Source: an uncultured bacterium
Lineage (GTDB): Bacteria > Bacillota > Clostridia > Lachnospirales > Lachnospiraceae
Length of the DNA: 64,000 nucleotides
Reading direction: 5' to 3'
Assembly: GCA_947063875.1 (NCBI GenBank)
Contig: CAMSTY010000003.1
Coordinates: 1-64,000 of the forward strand
Of the stretch, positions 44,280 through 53,716 are shown piece by piece. The notes below the pieces were generated by a model, which was not told the DNA's origin, searched no databases, and saw only the letters and a program-made list of their open reading frames with translations. The first letter of the stretch is position 1. Every line of letters starts with the position of its first letter. A program made the position numbers and the translations under genes.

Positions 44280-47200
44280 TCACTCCCGTTTTCTCCTCTC
44301 GTTCACCGCCGCAAACACAATCAGCCCAATCCCGGCCACCAGCAGATACACCCACCAGGAAATACTCAGCCAGAATCCCTTTGTCATATACAAAGCCACC
44401 AGGATCAGAATCGTCCCGGACATCCCAATCCACCTCCTGCAGTGTTTCACCAACGCCCACACAAAAACCGTCAGGCAAATCCCTTCCAGAATCAGGGCAT
44501 TGACCACTTCTCCACGAATCCAGGCGTTGGCCGTCAGAATCAGCAGGCACAGCAGATATCCTGTTGTCTGCATAATTTCCAGTTCCGTCAGGCCTTCTTT
44601 CTGCAACGTTTTTCCTCTCCAGATTTTCCCCAGGCCCCAGAGATACCCTGCCGCCGGCAGCAGCTGGGTCTCCATCCACACCATAGAAGGCAGTTCTCCA
44701 AAGGGCTGATTCCAGAAAGCCAGAACCAGCATAAATGCCGCCGCCGACCAGGCCAGGCGTTTCCATCCCTTCATGGCCGCATACTGGAGGAAATACAGGG
44801 CCAAAATCAGAATCAGTACAAATCTCCAATATGCGCTCTCACTCCTGGCTGCCAACAAAGCCAGCACAAATCCCGCCAGTACATGATACCAGTCCACGCG
44901 CCAGCCGCCGAACACCCGTTCATCCCTCTCCCATATCCGGAAACGGCATCGGGCGGCAATCCCCGTCAGCGCCAGAGAAGCCAGTGTTATCCCGTTTATC
45001 TGATTCTCTGTCCACCCATAACGAAGCATCAGCACAAACGGCATCGGCATCCACGCCAGGCTGATGATCAGATGGGGCCAGATCTGTTTTCCCAGATAAA
45101 ACATTCCGTAACATCCGCCGCACACAGCCAGGCATAACGCCAGATTCCACGCTTTTAAAGCCGGACTCTCATAATATGCCATTACCATGGCTGCCGCCAG
45201 CAGGCATCCGCAAGCGTCCCAGAATACCGTCCTGCCCTCCGGCAGTTCAAAACTGGCCACCCATCTTTTATGCACGGCCAGGCATAACGCGTATGCTCCC
45301 GCCACTCCCGTCAGCCGCAAAACCAGATTGTCTGCTGTAAACGGACACAGCAGGAGGTAGGTCCCCAGCATTGCATAGAACGCCGACACCTCCTTTTGTA
45401 TTACCGCCCATTTCTTGTCCGCCGGCGCCTCCAGCCACAAATACCCTGACAGCAGCAGGAAAAACGGCAATGCCACCCTCTCTGCTGAAAATCGGACTGC
45501 CTGCATCACAGTACCCAAGGCCAAAATCGGAATATGATATCCCTCCCGCTTTTTTCTCTCCCGGGCAATCAGACCGCACAACAATATAAATTCCAATCCC
45601 CCCCGACCGATCCAGTCCGCCGCCATCCATCGCCATTCTTCCGGGAAATAATAGAAAACCCCGCATCGCAGCCAGAATCCCAGCGGGCAGGAAACCACAT
45701 ACCACAAAAGAAACGGAAATCCCAAGCGTGCTGTCATGGAACCTTTTTTCCGGACCATGATAACTGCCATCAAAACCAGCGCGCCTGCCAGGGCTTTTCC
45801 CGCGCTCCCCCACAGCGGTTCCTGAATATAACCTCCCTCCCAGATCTGTCTCAGACAGGAACCTGCATTTAAGATCAATGCGTCAAGCAGCAGAAATCCC
45901 ATATGAATTCCTTCTCCCGCCCTGGTCTGAAAATAAAATTTTCTCTTCTGCCCCACAATCAGGCACAGGGCCACTGCCATCTCCGCCAGCAAAAACGTTT
46001 CCATAATGAGTCCTTGCTTTCCGTCTGAAAGTTTAAAACAAAACCAGGCCAGGAGATAATGAACCGCGCCTGCTGTTGCCGCACTGAAAAATATTTTTTT
46101 CCACTCACAAAATCTTTCATCCAGCTGCCATAGATTCCCCAGCAGCACGGCGCCAAGCGCGATCGCGATCCGCCACCGGAACCATCCGGCCACCTGAAAA
46201 AATCCGCCTATCGTAACCAAAAATATCGTCGGAAATGCAAAGATCCAGAAATGGAGCGGTGCAAACCAGGAAAATCCTTCCGCAAGCAGCTCCCACCCCT
46301 TTCCCTGCCGCTTCTGCGACTCATTTTTTGTCCCTTCCCAAAGCTTCTGCCGCCTGCGCAATCGTTCCAGGCCCCATTGTCCCGATATCAGTAAAAAAGC
46401 ATAGATCATCATGGAACTAAGCCATTCACTGCAGCGATTCATCCCATGGGCCAGCATAAGAAACGTTATGCTGACCGTCATTCCCCAACAGCAGACCTGT
46501 GTGTAAATCCGGTCATCGAAACGCCGGATTCCCAGAAACAGAACCGTCACTGTTACCAGGCTCCCGACCCACAATACCCGCCATCGATTCTGTCCGTCCA
46601 GTATGTACATCGGCCCCAGCAACCGGAAATATGCGGCCGCCAGCACCGATAAAAACAGGAAGATGCTTCCCAAAATATAAAGCGCATTCCCGGTTTTGTG
46701 TATGTGGAGCCTTTTCTCCGCCAAAACGCTGGTTCCAAAAAACAGTCCTGCAAACACCAGGACCAGAAGCACTTTTGCCGGATTTGTAAGAGCCTGCCAT
46801 GCGGTAGTGGCAAAAATCAACCCTGCCAGTACGATGAACACGACTCCTGCCAGCAACGCCAGAATTCCCATATTCCCCTTCTCTTTTCCTTTCCGGATGC
46901 AAGGGACGGCTTTTTTTGTGTGCTGCAGAAGCGGGGGATCTGTGTTGCCTCTTTCCATCGCTATGTGTGCTTTTGCCATTTCTGCCGTTGTCTTTTCTTC
47001 TGCCGTTGTCCTTTCTTCTGCCGTTGTCCTTTCTTCTGCCGTCGTCTTTTCTTCTGCCTGCTTTTGTACTGCCGGATTCTGCACTACCTGGCTCTGCTCT
47101 GCCGGGTTGTGCTCTGCCGGATTCTGCCGTTTGGGGGCCTGCACTGCTGCATTTTGCTCTGCCGCTGATATTCCGGATGCAGCCGCCTTCGGCATTTCGG

Positions 47201-47372
47201 CTTTCGCTTTCTTCCATACCTGATCGATTCTCAGTTCTGTCTCCAGTTCCTGAATTTTCTTCTTATATTGACCGTTTTTCATTCCCAGCCCGATAATAAC
47301 TGCCAGTTCCACCGGCGGCGCTATCAACCACAAAATAATCGTAAACAGCCACATAACAATCCTCCTTCCCAC
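44280..47372 (-). CDS. Large polytopic membrane protein, uncharacterised
   Basis: A 1030-residue protein. After an N-terminal hydrophobic segment (MGRRIVMWLFTIILWLIAPP) come a short coiled coil (KKKIQELETELRIDQVW) and a low-complexity Pro/Gln/Glu tract with near-exact TTAEER/K repeats (about residues 105-135). From about residue 165 to the end it is almost entirely hydrophobic helices, probably more than 25. Such proteins are loosely annotated as DUF2157 or SCO7613-like membrane proteins; I cannot confirm the family. It lies 160 bases upstream of the DUF4132 pair on the same strand and might be part of one unit. No catalytic motif is visible. Confidence 0.65.
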   Translation of the reverse strand: MGRRIVMWLFTIILWLIAPPVELAVIIGLGMKNGQYKKKIQELETELRIDQVWKKAKAEMPKAAASGISAAEQNAAVQAPKRQNPAEHNPAEQSQVVQNPAVQKQAEEKTTAEERTTAEERTTAEEKTTAEMAKAHIAMERGNTDPPLLQHTKKAVPCIRKGKEKGNMGILALLAGVVFIVLAGLIFATTAWQALTNPAKVLLVLVFAGLFFGTSVLAEKRLHIHKTGNALYILGSIFLFLSVLAAAYFRLLGPMYILDGQNRWRVLWVGSLVTVTVLFLGIRRFDDRIYTQVCCWGMTVSITFLMLAHGMNRCSEWLSSMMIYAFLLISGQWGLERLRRRQKLWEGTKNESQKRQGKGWELLAEGFSWFAPLHFWIFAFPTIFLVTIGGFFQVAGWFRWRIAIALGAVLLGNLWQLDERFCEWKKIFFSAATAGAVHYLLAWFCFKLSDGKQGLIMETFLLAEMAVALCLIVGQKRKFYFQTRAGEGIHMGFLLLDALILNAGSCLRQIWEGGYIQEPLWGSAGKALAGALVLMAVIMVRKKGSMTARLGFPFLLWYVVSCPLGFWLRCGVFYYFPEEWRWMAADWIGRGGLEFILLCGLIARERKKREGYHIPILALGTVMQAVRFSAERVALPFFLLLSGYLWLEAPADKKWAVIQKEVSAFYAMLGTYLLLCPFTADNLVLRLTGVAGAYALCLAVHKRWVASFELPEGRTVFWDACGCLLAAAMVMAYYESPALKAWNLALCLAVCGGCYGMFYLGKQIWPHLIISLAWMPMPFVLMLRYGWTENQINGITLASLALTGIAARCRFRIWERDERVFGGWRVDWYHVLAGFVLALLAARSESAYWRFVLILILALYFLQYAAMKGWKRLAWSAAAFMLVLAFWNQPFGELPSMVWMETQLLPAAGYLWGLGKIWRGKTLQKEGLTELEIMQTTGYLLCLLILTANAWIRGEVVNALILEGICLTVFVWALVKHCRRWIGMSGTILILVALYMTKGFWLSISWWVYLLVAGIGLIVFAAVNERRKRE
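46978..47056 (-). repeat. 18-bp tandem repeat in the membrane protein gene
   Basis: About four copies of the 18-base unit CTTCTGCCGTTGTCCTTT (plus strand) lie head to tail, encoding (T-T-A-E-E-R/K)n on the minus strand. The copies differ by one to three bases, mainly Arg/Lys codon changes. Copy number probably varies between strains. Confidence 0.75.
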
Positions 47373-47542
47373 ACACTCTTTCCATCACCTTCGTTATCTC
47401 CATTATAACAATCCGGCAGGAAATGTATAGATACTATCCCTCATTTCAGCCGGTGACATTTGTCACGTCTTTCCACTCATCCCGGCAAAACATCTTACTC
47501 CGATTTCATGAAACATGCCAAACGCCATCTGCCTGATAGTTG

Positions 47543-47588
47543 AAAAATGCCACCTGGCAGCCTTTGATCGGACTGCCGGGCGGCATTC
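47543..47588 (-). terminator. Terminator after the MATE exporter gene
   Basis: On the minus strand AATGCCGCCCGGCAG (47588-47574) pairs with CTGCCAGGTGGCATT (47560-47546), with two mismatches, followed by TTTTTC. It lies 25 bases past the MATE stop. Confidence 0.75.
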
Positions 47589-47612
47589 TTTTCTTCCTTA
47601 CTCTGGTTGTTT

Positions 47613-48971
47613 TTATCTGCGTTTTACCTTCAGATAGCTGAAATATCGATAGTAAATCAAAAACAGTATCGTCGTCACCACCCAGGTCAGAGGATAGCTG
47701 AACATAATTGTGTAAATATCTCTTTGCAGAGGCACGGCTACCAGAATCCAAAGCACGCGGAGCACGCAGACGCCGCCGCCGCAAAGCATCATGGGCATCC
47801 AGCAGTCTCCTACCCCGCGCAAGGCGCCGGACAGAATCTCAATCGATACATAGGTCACATACAAAGGCGACAGATACCGCATCATAGCCATACCGATCGC
47901 AGACACCTCCGGGTCAGAGGTAAACAGTTCAAATCCATAGATCCCCCAATTGTAAAACAGCACTGACATCAAGGCGGAAGACGCCAGCGTCATGATCATG
48001 CAGCATTTTACCCCGCTTTGCACCCGGTCCATCCTCTTTGCCCCAAAATTTTGCCCCACAAAGGTAGTGACTGCGATTCCGAATGCGCTGACAATCATCC
48101 AGAAAACACTGTCCAGCTTGCTGTATGCCGCCCAGGCTGCCACAAAGTTTGTTCCCAGAGAGTTAATCGCCGCCTGAATGATTACATTGGAACTTCCGTA
48201 CATTACCGACTGCAGACCTGAGGGAAAGCCGATTCGGATCATCCTGCGCAGCATCTGGCGGTCCAGGCGCATTTTGTGCCAGTCGAGATGATGCATATCT
48301 TTCGTCCGCATCAGCGCCGCGACCACCATCCCGGCGCTCATTGCCTGACAAAGTATCGTCGCCAGCGCCGCCCCCAGCACTCCCAGGCCGCAAACCACCA
48401 CCAGAATACCATCCAGCAGAATATTGATCAGGCAGCTGCTGATCAGAAAATACAGCGGACGCTTGGAATCTCCCACCGCCCGCAGAATCGCTGCCCCTGA
48501 ATTATAGAGCAGATTGCCGACAATTCCTCCAAAATATATTCTCAGATAGAGAACAGACATCTCCAGAACGTCTGCCGGAGTCCCCATGGCTTCCAGCATC
48601 CAGGGGGTCAGGAAAATACCGATAACCGTCATCACCAGCCCTGCCAGAATGCTGAAGGTCAGAAAGGTATGAACCGCATAACCCACCATTTCCTCCCGCC
48701 TGGCGCCATAATACTGGGAAACCAGAACAGCTGCACCGGAAGACAGGCCTACGAAAAAGCCTACCACCATCTGGGTCAGCATCCCTGTTGACCCGGCAAC
48801 AGCAGACAGCGCTTCCTTTCCCACAAAACGGCCCACGATCATCGCATCTGCCGCATTATACAGCTGCTGAAAAAAGGTCCCGAACAAAATCGGAAAAAAG
48901 AACAGCAGCAGCTGTTTCCAGATCACACCTTCCGTAATCCCGTTTTCCCTCTCTGTTATCTGACGTTCCAT
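47613..48971 (-). CDS. MATE-family efflux transporter
   Basis: A 452-residue, 12-helix multidrug and toxin extrusion protein. The N-terminal FPILFGTFFQQLYNAADAMI and VGRFVGKEALSAVAGSTGML are typical of the NorM/DinF-like group found in Firmicutes. The internal second half begins MIRIGFPSGLQSVMYGSSNV, showing the family duplication. It exports cationic compounds using a Na+ or H+ gradient. The start is placed at ATG 48971 with AAAGG 10 bases upstream; an in-frame TTG lies three codons earlier. It stands alone with its own terminator. Confidence 0.9.
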   Translation of the reverse strand: MERQITERENGITEGVIWKQLLLFFFPILFGTFFQQLYNAADAMIVGRFVGKEALSAVAGSTGMLTQMVVGFFVGLSSGAAVLVSQYYGARREEMVGYAVHTFLTFSILAGLVMTVIGIFLTPWMLEAMGTPADVLEMSVLYLRIYFGGIVGNLLYNSGAAILRAVGDSKRPLYFLISSCLINILLDGILVVVCGLGVLGAALATILCQAMSAGMVVAALMRTKDMHHLDWHKMRLDRQMLRRMIRIGFPSGLQSVMYGSSNVIIQAAINSLGTNFVAAWAAYSKLDSVFWMIVSAFGIAVTTFVGQNFGAKRMDRVQSGVKCCMIMTLASSALMSVLFYNWGIYGFELFTSDPEVSAIGMAMMRYLSPLYVTYVSIEILSGALRGVGDCWMPMMLCGGGVCVLRVLWILVAVPLQRDIYTIMFSYPLTWVVTTILFLIYYRYFSYLKVKRR

Positions 48972-49064
48972 AACTGCCAAACCTTTCTTTTTGTATTGTG
49001 TTCAAACCAGCGTTTCTGCCGTCTCTGCCGGGATTATAGCATGCCGTTTCCAAAATAGCAAGAG

Positions 49065-49868
49065 TCAGCCCAGCATCACATCCAAAAGCATCATCGTCGC
49101 AAATCCGGCTACAATTCCCATGGTCGCAAAATACGGCTGCGCCTTCTGATTTCTCTGGCATTCCGGTATCAGTTCATGAACCGCCACCAGAATCATCGCA
49201 CCGGCGGCAAAGGACAGGGCATATGGCAGAATCGCCTCCACATAGACGACCAGCAAAGCGCCGATGACTCCGGCAATCGGCTCCACAATCCCTGAGGCCT
49301 GCCCCAGCAAAAAGCTTTTCTTCCTGGAAAACCCTTCCCTCCGCAAAGGAATCGACACTGCCGCCCCCTCCGGAAAATTCTGCAGTCCGATGCCAACCGC
49401 TATCGTGACCGCCCCCATCAGGCTTTCCATCAGATAACCCTCCCGCGGCAATGCGCCAAAAGCAACCCCCACCGCCAGTCCCTCCGGGATATTGTGCAGC
49501 GTAATAGACAGCACCAGCATAATAATCCGGTTCAGTTTTTCATCTGCCCGTCCTGCCGAGTGATTCACCCGGCCACGGGCGTAAGAGACAATTTTATCCG
49601 ATCCCCACATAAAGAAAGCCCCGGCAAGGAACCCCATCGTCGCCACCAGATAAGCCGGCAGGCCAGACATTTCCTCCGCCTGTTCAATCGCCGGCTGCAG
49701 CAAGGACCAAAAGCTTGCGGCGATCATCACCCCGGAAGCAAAACCCAGCATCAGATTCAGCGCCTTCGGGTTCGGGGAACGGAAAAACACCACCGTCGCC
49801 GCTCCTAATGCCGTCACAGACCAAGTCCCCAAGGTCGCCAGCAAAGCCATCCATACAATATTATTCAT
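49065..49868 (-). CDS. ZIP-family divalent metal transporter
   Basis: A 267-residue membrane protein of the ZIP family, close to bacterial ZupT/GufA proteins. Helix 4 carries ITLHNIPEGLAVGVAFGAL and helix 5 carries GLQNFPEGAAVSIPL, the paired His/Asn/Glu metal sites. It imports zinc and possibly other divalent metals. The start at ATG 49868 is preceded by GGGAGGTG. It lies between the MATE gene and the purD terminator as a single gene. Confidence 0.92.
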   Translation of the reverse strand: MNNIVWMALLATLGTWSVTALGAATVVFFRSPNPKALNLMLGFASGVMIAASFWSLLQPAIEQAEEMSGLPAYLVATMGFLAGAFFMWGSDKIVSYARGRVNHSAGRADEKLNRIIMLVLSITLHNIPEGLAVGVAFGALPREGYLMESLMGAVTIAVGIGLQNFPEGAAVSIPLRREGFSRKKSFLLGQASGIVEPIAGVIGALLVVYVEAILPYALSFAAGAMILVAVHELIPECQRNQKAQPYFATMGIVAGFATMMLLDVMLG

Positions 49869-49960
49869 ATCACACCTCCCTGTATCCATTATATCGGGAT
49901 ACCGCAGGATGAGTGATTGTCACAGATACGTTTTATAACACATTTCGCCGGCCATACAGA

Positions 49961-50002
49961 AAAACTCCTCCACTGTCATTTTTCTGACAGTGAAGGAGTT
50001 TT
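49961..50002 (-). terminator. Strong terminator after the purine operon
   Basis: AAAACTCCTCCACTGTCA (49961-49978) and TGACAGTGAAGGAGTTTT (49985-50002) pair with one mismatch around a 6-base loop. T runs at both ends make it usable from both strands. It directly follows the purD stop. Confidence 0.85.
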
Positions 50003-50008
50003 CTTTCA

Positions 50009-51286
50009 TTACTGCGCCTCGTCGATCGCCTTCCCGATATCATGGCGCATATATTTATTGTCAAATTCCACCCACTCCGTTGCCCCGTAGGCATTGGCCC
50101 TGGCCGCTTTCAGGTTTTCTCCCACTGCCGTTACCCCCAGCACCCGGCCGCCGCCTGTGACAATGTTTCCCTCCTGGTCAAACCTGCTGCCTGCATGGAA
50201 TACATAATACCCCTCTGCCCCTGCGAATTTTTCCAGGCCGGTGATCTTGTAGCCTTTCTCATAATGTTCCGGATAACCCTGGGAGGCCAGCACCACACAA
50301 ACTGCCGCATTATCCTCAAACTCCAGTTCCGTCTGATCCAAAGTGCCGTCGATACAGGCCTCAAATACATCCACAATATCATTTTTCATCCGGGGCAGCA
50401 CTACCTGCGTCTCCGGATCGCCGAAGCGGGCATTATATTCCAGCACCCGGGGGCCGTTCTTTGTCAGCATCAGGCCAAAGAAAATCACGCCTTTAAACTC
50501 TCGTCCCTCCGCCCTCATGGCATCCACCGTAGGCTGATAGATATGCTGCCTGCAGAACCGGTCCACCTCATCCGTATAGAAGGGACTGGGAGAAAAGGTT
50601 CCCATACCGCCGGTGTTCAGTCCCTTATCACCGTCCTTTGCCCGCTTATGGTCCTGGGCCGAGGTCATAATCCGGATATTTTTGCCGTCTACAAACGAAA
50701 GCACCGAAACCTCCCGTCCGGTCATAAACTCCTCAATGACGATCCGGTTCCCGGCTTCCCCGAACTGCTTGTCCAGCATCAACGTCCGGACTCCTTCCTT
50801 CGCTTCCTCCAGAGTGTTGCAGATCAGCACCCCTTTTCCCAAAGCCAGGCCGTCTGCCTTCAGCACGATGGGCATAGGAGCCGTCTCCAGATAGGCAAGG
50901 GCGCTTTCCGGCGTATCAAAGGTCTCATAGGCCGCCGTCGGTATCCCGTACTTTTTCATCAGGTCCTTGGAAAATGCCTTGGAACCCTCCAGGATCGCCG
51001 CATTCTTCCTGGGCCCGAAGGCCCGAAGGCCCGCCGCCTCAAAGGCGTCCACCGCCCCGGCCGCCAGAGGGTCATCCGGAGCCACCACCGTCAGGTCGAT
51101 CTTCTTCTCCTTTGCGAACTCTACCAGACGGCCAAACTCCATAACACCGATATCGACACACTCCGCCACCTCGGCAATCCCTGCATTTCCCGGCGCACAG
51201 TAAAGCTTCTCCACCCTGGGACTTTGGGACACCTTCCAGGCTATGGCATGCTCTCTGCCGCCGCCGCCCACAATCAGTATTTTCAT
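50009..51286 (-). CDS. purD: Phosphoribosylamine-glycine ligase (GAR synthetase)
   Basis: A 425-residue ATP-grasp enzyme that makes glycinamide ribonucleotide, step 2 of purine synthesis. It starts MKILIVGGGGREHAIAWKV and contains PVVLKADGLALGKGV-type ATP-grasp strands (PMPIVLKADGLALGKGVLIC) and EYNARFGDPETQVVLPRM. Length is normal. It is the last gene of purE-purM-purN-purD, 24 bases after purN. A 424-codon frame on the opposite strand is a shadow. Confidence 0.97.
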   Translation of the reverse strand: MKILIVGGGGREHAIAWKVSQSPRVEKLYCAPGNAGIAEVAECVDIGVMEFGRLVEFAKEKKIDLTVVAPDDPLAAGAVDAFEAAGLRAFGPRKNAAILEGSKAFSKDLMKKYGIPTAAYETFDTPESALAYLETAPMPIVLKADGLALGKGVLICNTLEEAKEGVRTLMLDKQFGEAGNRIVIEEFMTGREVSVLSFVDGKNIRIMTSAQDHKRAKDGDKGLNTGGMGTFSPSPFYTDEVDRFCRQHIYQPTVDAMRAEGREFKGVIFFGLMLTKNGPRVLEYNARFGDPETQVVLPRMKNDIVDVFEACIDGTLDQTELEFEDNAAVCVVLASQGYPEHYEKGYKITGLEKFAGAEGYYVFHAGSRFDQEGNIVTGGGRVLGVTAVGENLKAARANAYGATEWVEFDNKYMRHDIGKAIDEAQ

Positions 51287-51310
51287 TTTCTGCTTCCTCC
51301 TTCTATCCCT

Positions 51311-51898
51311 TTATGAATTGGCTATCTTATCAATGGCCTCCGGCAGAATCACCCACTCTGCCTCCTCCATCACCCGTTGCTGCAGCACCTTGGGCGTGTC
51401 GCCGTCCTTCACCTCCACTGCCTTCTGAAGAATAATCGGGCCTGTATCCATCCCTCCATCCACATAATGAACCGTGGCCCCGGTAATTTTCACTCCCCGG
51501 GCCAGGGCCGCCTCATGAACCTTGAGTCCATAAAACCCCACGCCGCAGAAGGAGGGGATCAGGGACGGATGAATATTGATAATCCTATTTTCATATTTAT
51601 CAATCATCTGCTGCGGAATCTTCACCAGAAATCCCGCCAGGACAATCAGTCCCAGATCATATTCATCCACCTTCGCCACCAAAGCCTCATTAAACGCTTC
51701 CCGGTCCGGATATTCCTTGGGAGAAATACACACCGCGTCAATTCCGTGGCCCTTTGCCCGTTCCAGCGCATAGGCTCCCGGATTGTTGCTGATCACCACT
51801 GCGATCTCCACATTGGTAATGCGCCCTGCATCCAGGGAATCCAGTATCGCCTGCAGATTGGTGCCTCCGCCGGACACCATCACTCCTACTCTCAGCAT
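51311..51898 (-). CDS. purN: Phosphoribosylglycinamide formyltransferase
   Basis: A 195-residue folate-dependent GAR transformylase (step 3). It begins MLRVGVMVSGGGTNLQAILD and has the catalytic RIINIHPSLIPSFCG (Asn, His) and VHYVDGGMDTGPII with the essential Asp. One detail differs from most members: the glycine-rich FxGxG loop reads SFCGVGFYGL. It overlaps the purM stop by 7 bases. Confidence 0.96.
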   Translation of the reverse strand: MLRVGVMVSGGGTNLQAILDSLDAGRITNVEIAVVISNNPGAYALERAKGHGIDAVCISPKEYPDREAFNEALVAKVDEYDLGLIVLAGFLVKIPQQMIDKYENRIINIHPSLIPSFCGVGFYGLKVHEAALARGVKITGATVHYVDGGMDTGPIILQKAVEVKDGDTPKVLQQRVMEEAEWVILPEAIDKIANS

Positions 51899-52923
51899 AA
51901 GGTTACTCCCTTTTCTCCGGCCTCAATACGGCCCACCACATAAGGGACATCCCCTGCCTTGCGGATGGCTTCCATCGCCTGATCCGCATCAGCCGGGTCC
52001 ACGGCAACAATCATGCCGATCCCCATATTGAAAGTATTGTACATCATCTCTTCTGCAATATCCCCCTTTGCTGCCAGCATCTGAAAGATGGCGGGGACAG
52101 GATAACTGTCTTTCTTCACCACAGCCCGGGTATTCTCCTTTAGCATCCGGGGAACATTCTCATAAAAACCGCCGCCGGTAATATGGCTGCACGCTTTTAC
52201 GGTCACGCCGGCCTTCTTCACGCTCTTTAAGGCCTTCACATAGATTCTGGTAGGGGCTAGCAGAGCCTCTCCCAGCGTCTTTCCCAGTTCATCATAATAG
52301 ACAGCCAGTCCCTCCCGGGTCAGTTCCTTCTCAAACACCTTGCGGACCAGGGAAAATCCGTTGCTGTGCACACCGGAGGAAGCCAGTCCGATCAGCACAT
52401 CCCCGGCCTTCAGATCCTCACCAGTGATCATATCCTTTTTATCGCAGACTCCAACGGCGAAACCAGCCAGGTCATAATCCTCCTCCGGCATCAGTCCCGG
52501 ATGCTCCGCCGTCTCTCCGCCGATTAAAGATGCCTCTGCCTGAAGGCAGCCCTCTGCAACTCCCTTTACAATATCCGCAATCTTTTCCGGATAATTCTTG
52601 CCGCAGGCAATATAATCCAAAAAGAACAGAGGCTCGCCGCCGGCGCAGGCAATATCATTGACGCACATAGCCACCGCATCAATCCCGATGGTATCGTGTT
52701 TGTCCATAATAATGGCCAGCTTCACCTTGGTCCCGCAGCCGTCCGTACCGGACAGAAGCACCGGCTCTTCCATCTCTTTAATCTTTGACAGGGAAAAGGC
52801 TCCGGAAAATCCGCCCAGGCCTCCCAGCACTTCTTCCCGCATGGTCTTTTTTACATGCTCCTTCATCAATTCCACGGACTTGTAGCCCGCCTCGATATCC
52901 ACTCCAGCTTTCTTGTAGTCCAT
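51892..52923 (-). CDS. purM: Phosphoribosylformylglycinamidine cyclo-ligase (AIR synthetase)
   Basis: A 343-residue ATP-dependent enzyme that closes the imidazole ring (step 5). It begins MDYKKAGVDIEAGYKSVELM, the PurM N-terminal signature, with LLSGTDGCGTKVKLA and GIDAVAMCVNDIACAGGEPL. AGGAGG precedes the ATG. It is 29 bases after purE and overlaps purN. Confidence 0.97.
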   Translation of the reverse strand: MDYKKAGVDIEAGYKSVELMKEHVKKTMREEVLGGLGGFSGAFSLSKIKEMEEPVLLSGTDGCGTKVKLAIIMDKHDTIGIDAVAMCVNDIACAGGEPLFFLDYIACGKNYPEKIADIVKGVAEGCLQAEASLIGGETAEHPGLMPEEDYDLAGFAVGVCDKKDMITGEDLKAGDVLIGLASSGVHSNGFSLVRKVFEKELTREGLAVYYDELGKTLGEALLAPTRIYVKALKSVKKAGVTVKACSHITGGGFYENVPRMLKENTRAVVKKDSYPVPAIFQMLAAKGDIAEEMMYNTFNMGIGMIVAVDPADADQAMEAIRKAGDVPYVVGRIEAGEKGVTLC

Positions 52924-52951
52924 ACCTGTCCTCCTGTTTCGCCCTGTTTTT

Positions 52952-53464
52952 TTACTTCTGGGCCAGATACTCCTTATACCCGATACTCTCCAGCTTTTCT
53001 GCCTTTTTCACCACATCGTTCTTCATCTCTTCGCTGTAAGCCTTCAGTCTGGCCAGCAACCCCTCATCCGATGTTGCCAGGATCTTCGCTGCCAGGATTC
53101 CCGCATTGGCGCCGCCGTTGATGGCCACCGTAGCCACCGGAATCCCGGAAGGCATCTGCACAATGGAATACAGCGAATCCACACCGCCCAGGTCTGAGGT
53201 CTTCATGGGAATGCCAATCACCGGCATGGGAAAAAGGGCCGCGCACATTCCCGGCAGATGAGCCGCCTTGCCGGCTCCGGCAATAATCACCTTGATCCCC
53301 TTTCCTTCTGCCGCCTTCGCCCATTCAAAGAAAATATCAGGCTCCCGGTGTGCGGAAATGATCGTCATCTCATACGCAATCCCAAACCTGTCCAGCATTT
53401 CTGCTGCCTTTGCCATCACTGGCATATCTGAGTCGCTTCCCATTACAATTCCAACTTTTACCAT
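52952..53464 (-). CDS. purE: 5-(carboxyamino)imidazole ribonucleotide mutase
   Basis: A 170-residue class I PurE that moves the carboxyl group of N5-CAIR to give CAIR. Signature strings are MGSDSDMPVMAKAAEML, SAHREPDIFFEWA (catalytic Ser/His) and GAGKAAHLPGMCAA. Length is normal. No purK gene follows, so it is either elsewhere or spontaneous carboxylation is used. It is the first gene of the purine operon; GGAGACG lies upstream of the ATG. Confidence 0.97.
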   Translation of the reverse strand: MVKVGIVMGSDSDMPVMAKAAEMLDRFGIAYEMTIISAHREPDIFFEWAKAAEGKGIKVIIAGAGKAAHLPGMCAALFPMPVIGIPMKTSDLGGVDSLYSIVQMPSGIPVATVAINGGANAGILAAKILATSDEGLLARLKAYSEEMKNDVVKKAEKLESIGYKEYLAQK

Positions 53465-53674
53465 GATACGTCTCCTTTCTGTTTTTTTCTTGGATGCTTT
53501 ATTACTAGTATTAATATTATTTATATCTGTTGCTTATAAATATAGCCATTTTATAAAGAACTGCTTATGAAACATCATACAATGCTTTTTTCATGCTGTC
53601 AACTTATTTAGCTGCTTCTGATGTGGCTCTGGTACTTTTTTAGCAGGGGGACGCAGCCGGGGGTGCGCAATGTA
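53465..53674 (-). other. Leader region of the purine operon
   Basis: This AT-rich stretch lies upstream of purE. I find no purine riboswitch core and no clear paired PurBox. A promoter is expected here, but no single -35/-10 pair stands out. The segment next to purE holds repeated short A/T tracts only. Confidence 0.3.
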
Positions 53675-53716
53675 GGAAAAGTCAGGGGCAGGCATGGTTC
53701 GGCTCCCGGTTTTTGG
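53675..53716 (+). repeat. Half copy of the long-hairpin repeat element
   Basis: Read on the plus strand, this segment matches the 5' half of copy 1 (minus strand, 17198-17158) at roughly four of five positions, including GGTTCGGCTCCCG. Similarity continues about 20 bases upstream (GGGGGTGCGCAATGTAGGAA against GGGGAGTGCATATGAGGAA). The complementary second half is missing. Confidence 0.6.

Noticed and set aside
46978..47056. Tandem repeats considered as a CRISPR array
   Set aside because: Units are 18 bases, directly adjacent without spacers, and in frame within a protein gene. No cas genes are nearby.
47470..47520. CCCGGCAAAACAT near 47481 as a third CCGGCAAAACG palindrome
   Set aside because: The left arm is similar, but no matching loop or right arm follows, so the match may be chance.
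50042..51316. A 424-codon plus-strand frame opposite purD
   Set aside because: It is fully antisense to purD, with no recognisable domain or start signal.
53465..53680. Purine riboswitch upstream of purE
   Set aside because: The conserved core strings of the purine aptamer were not found on the minus strand.
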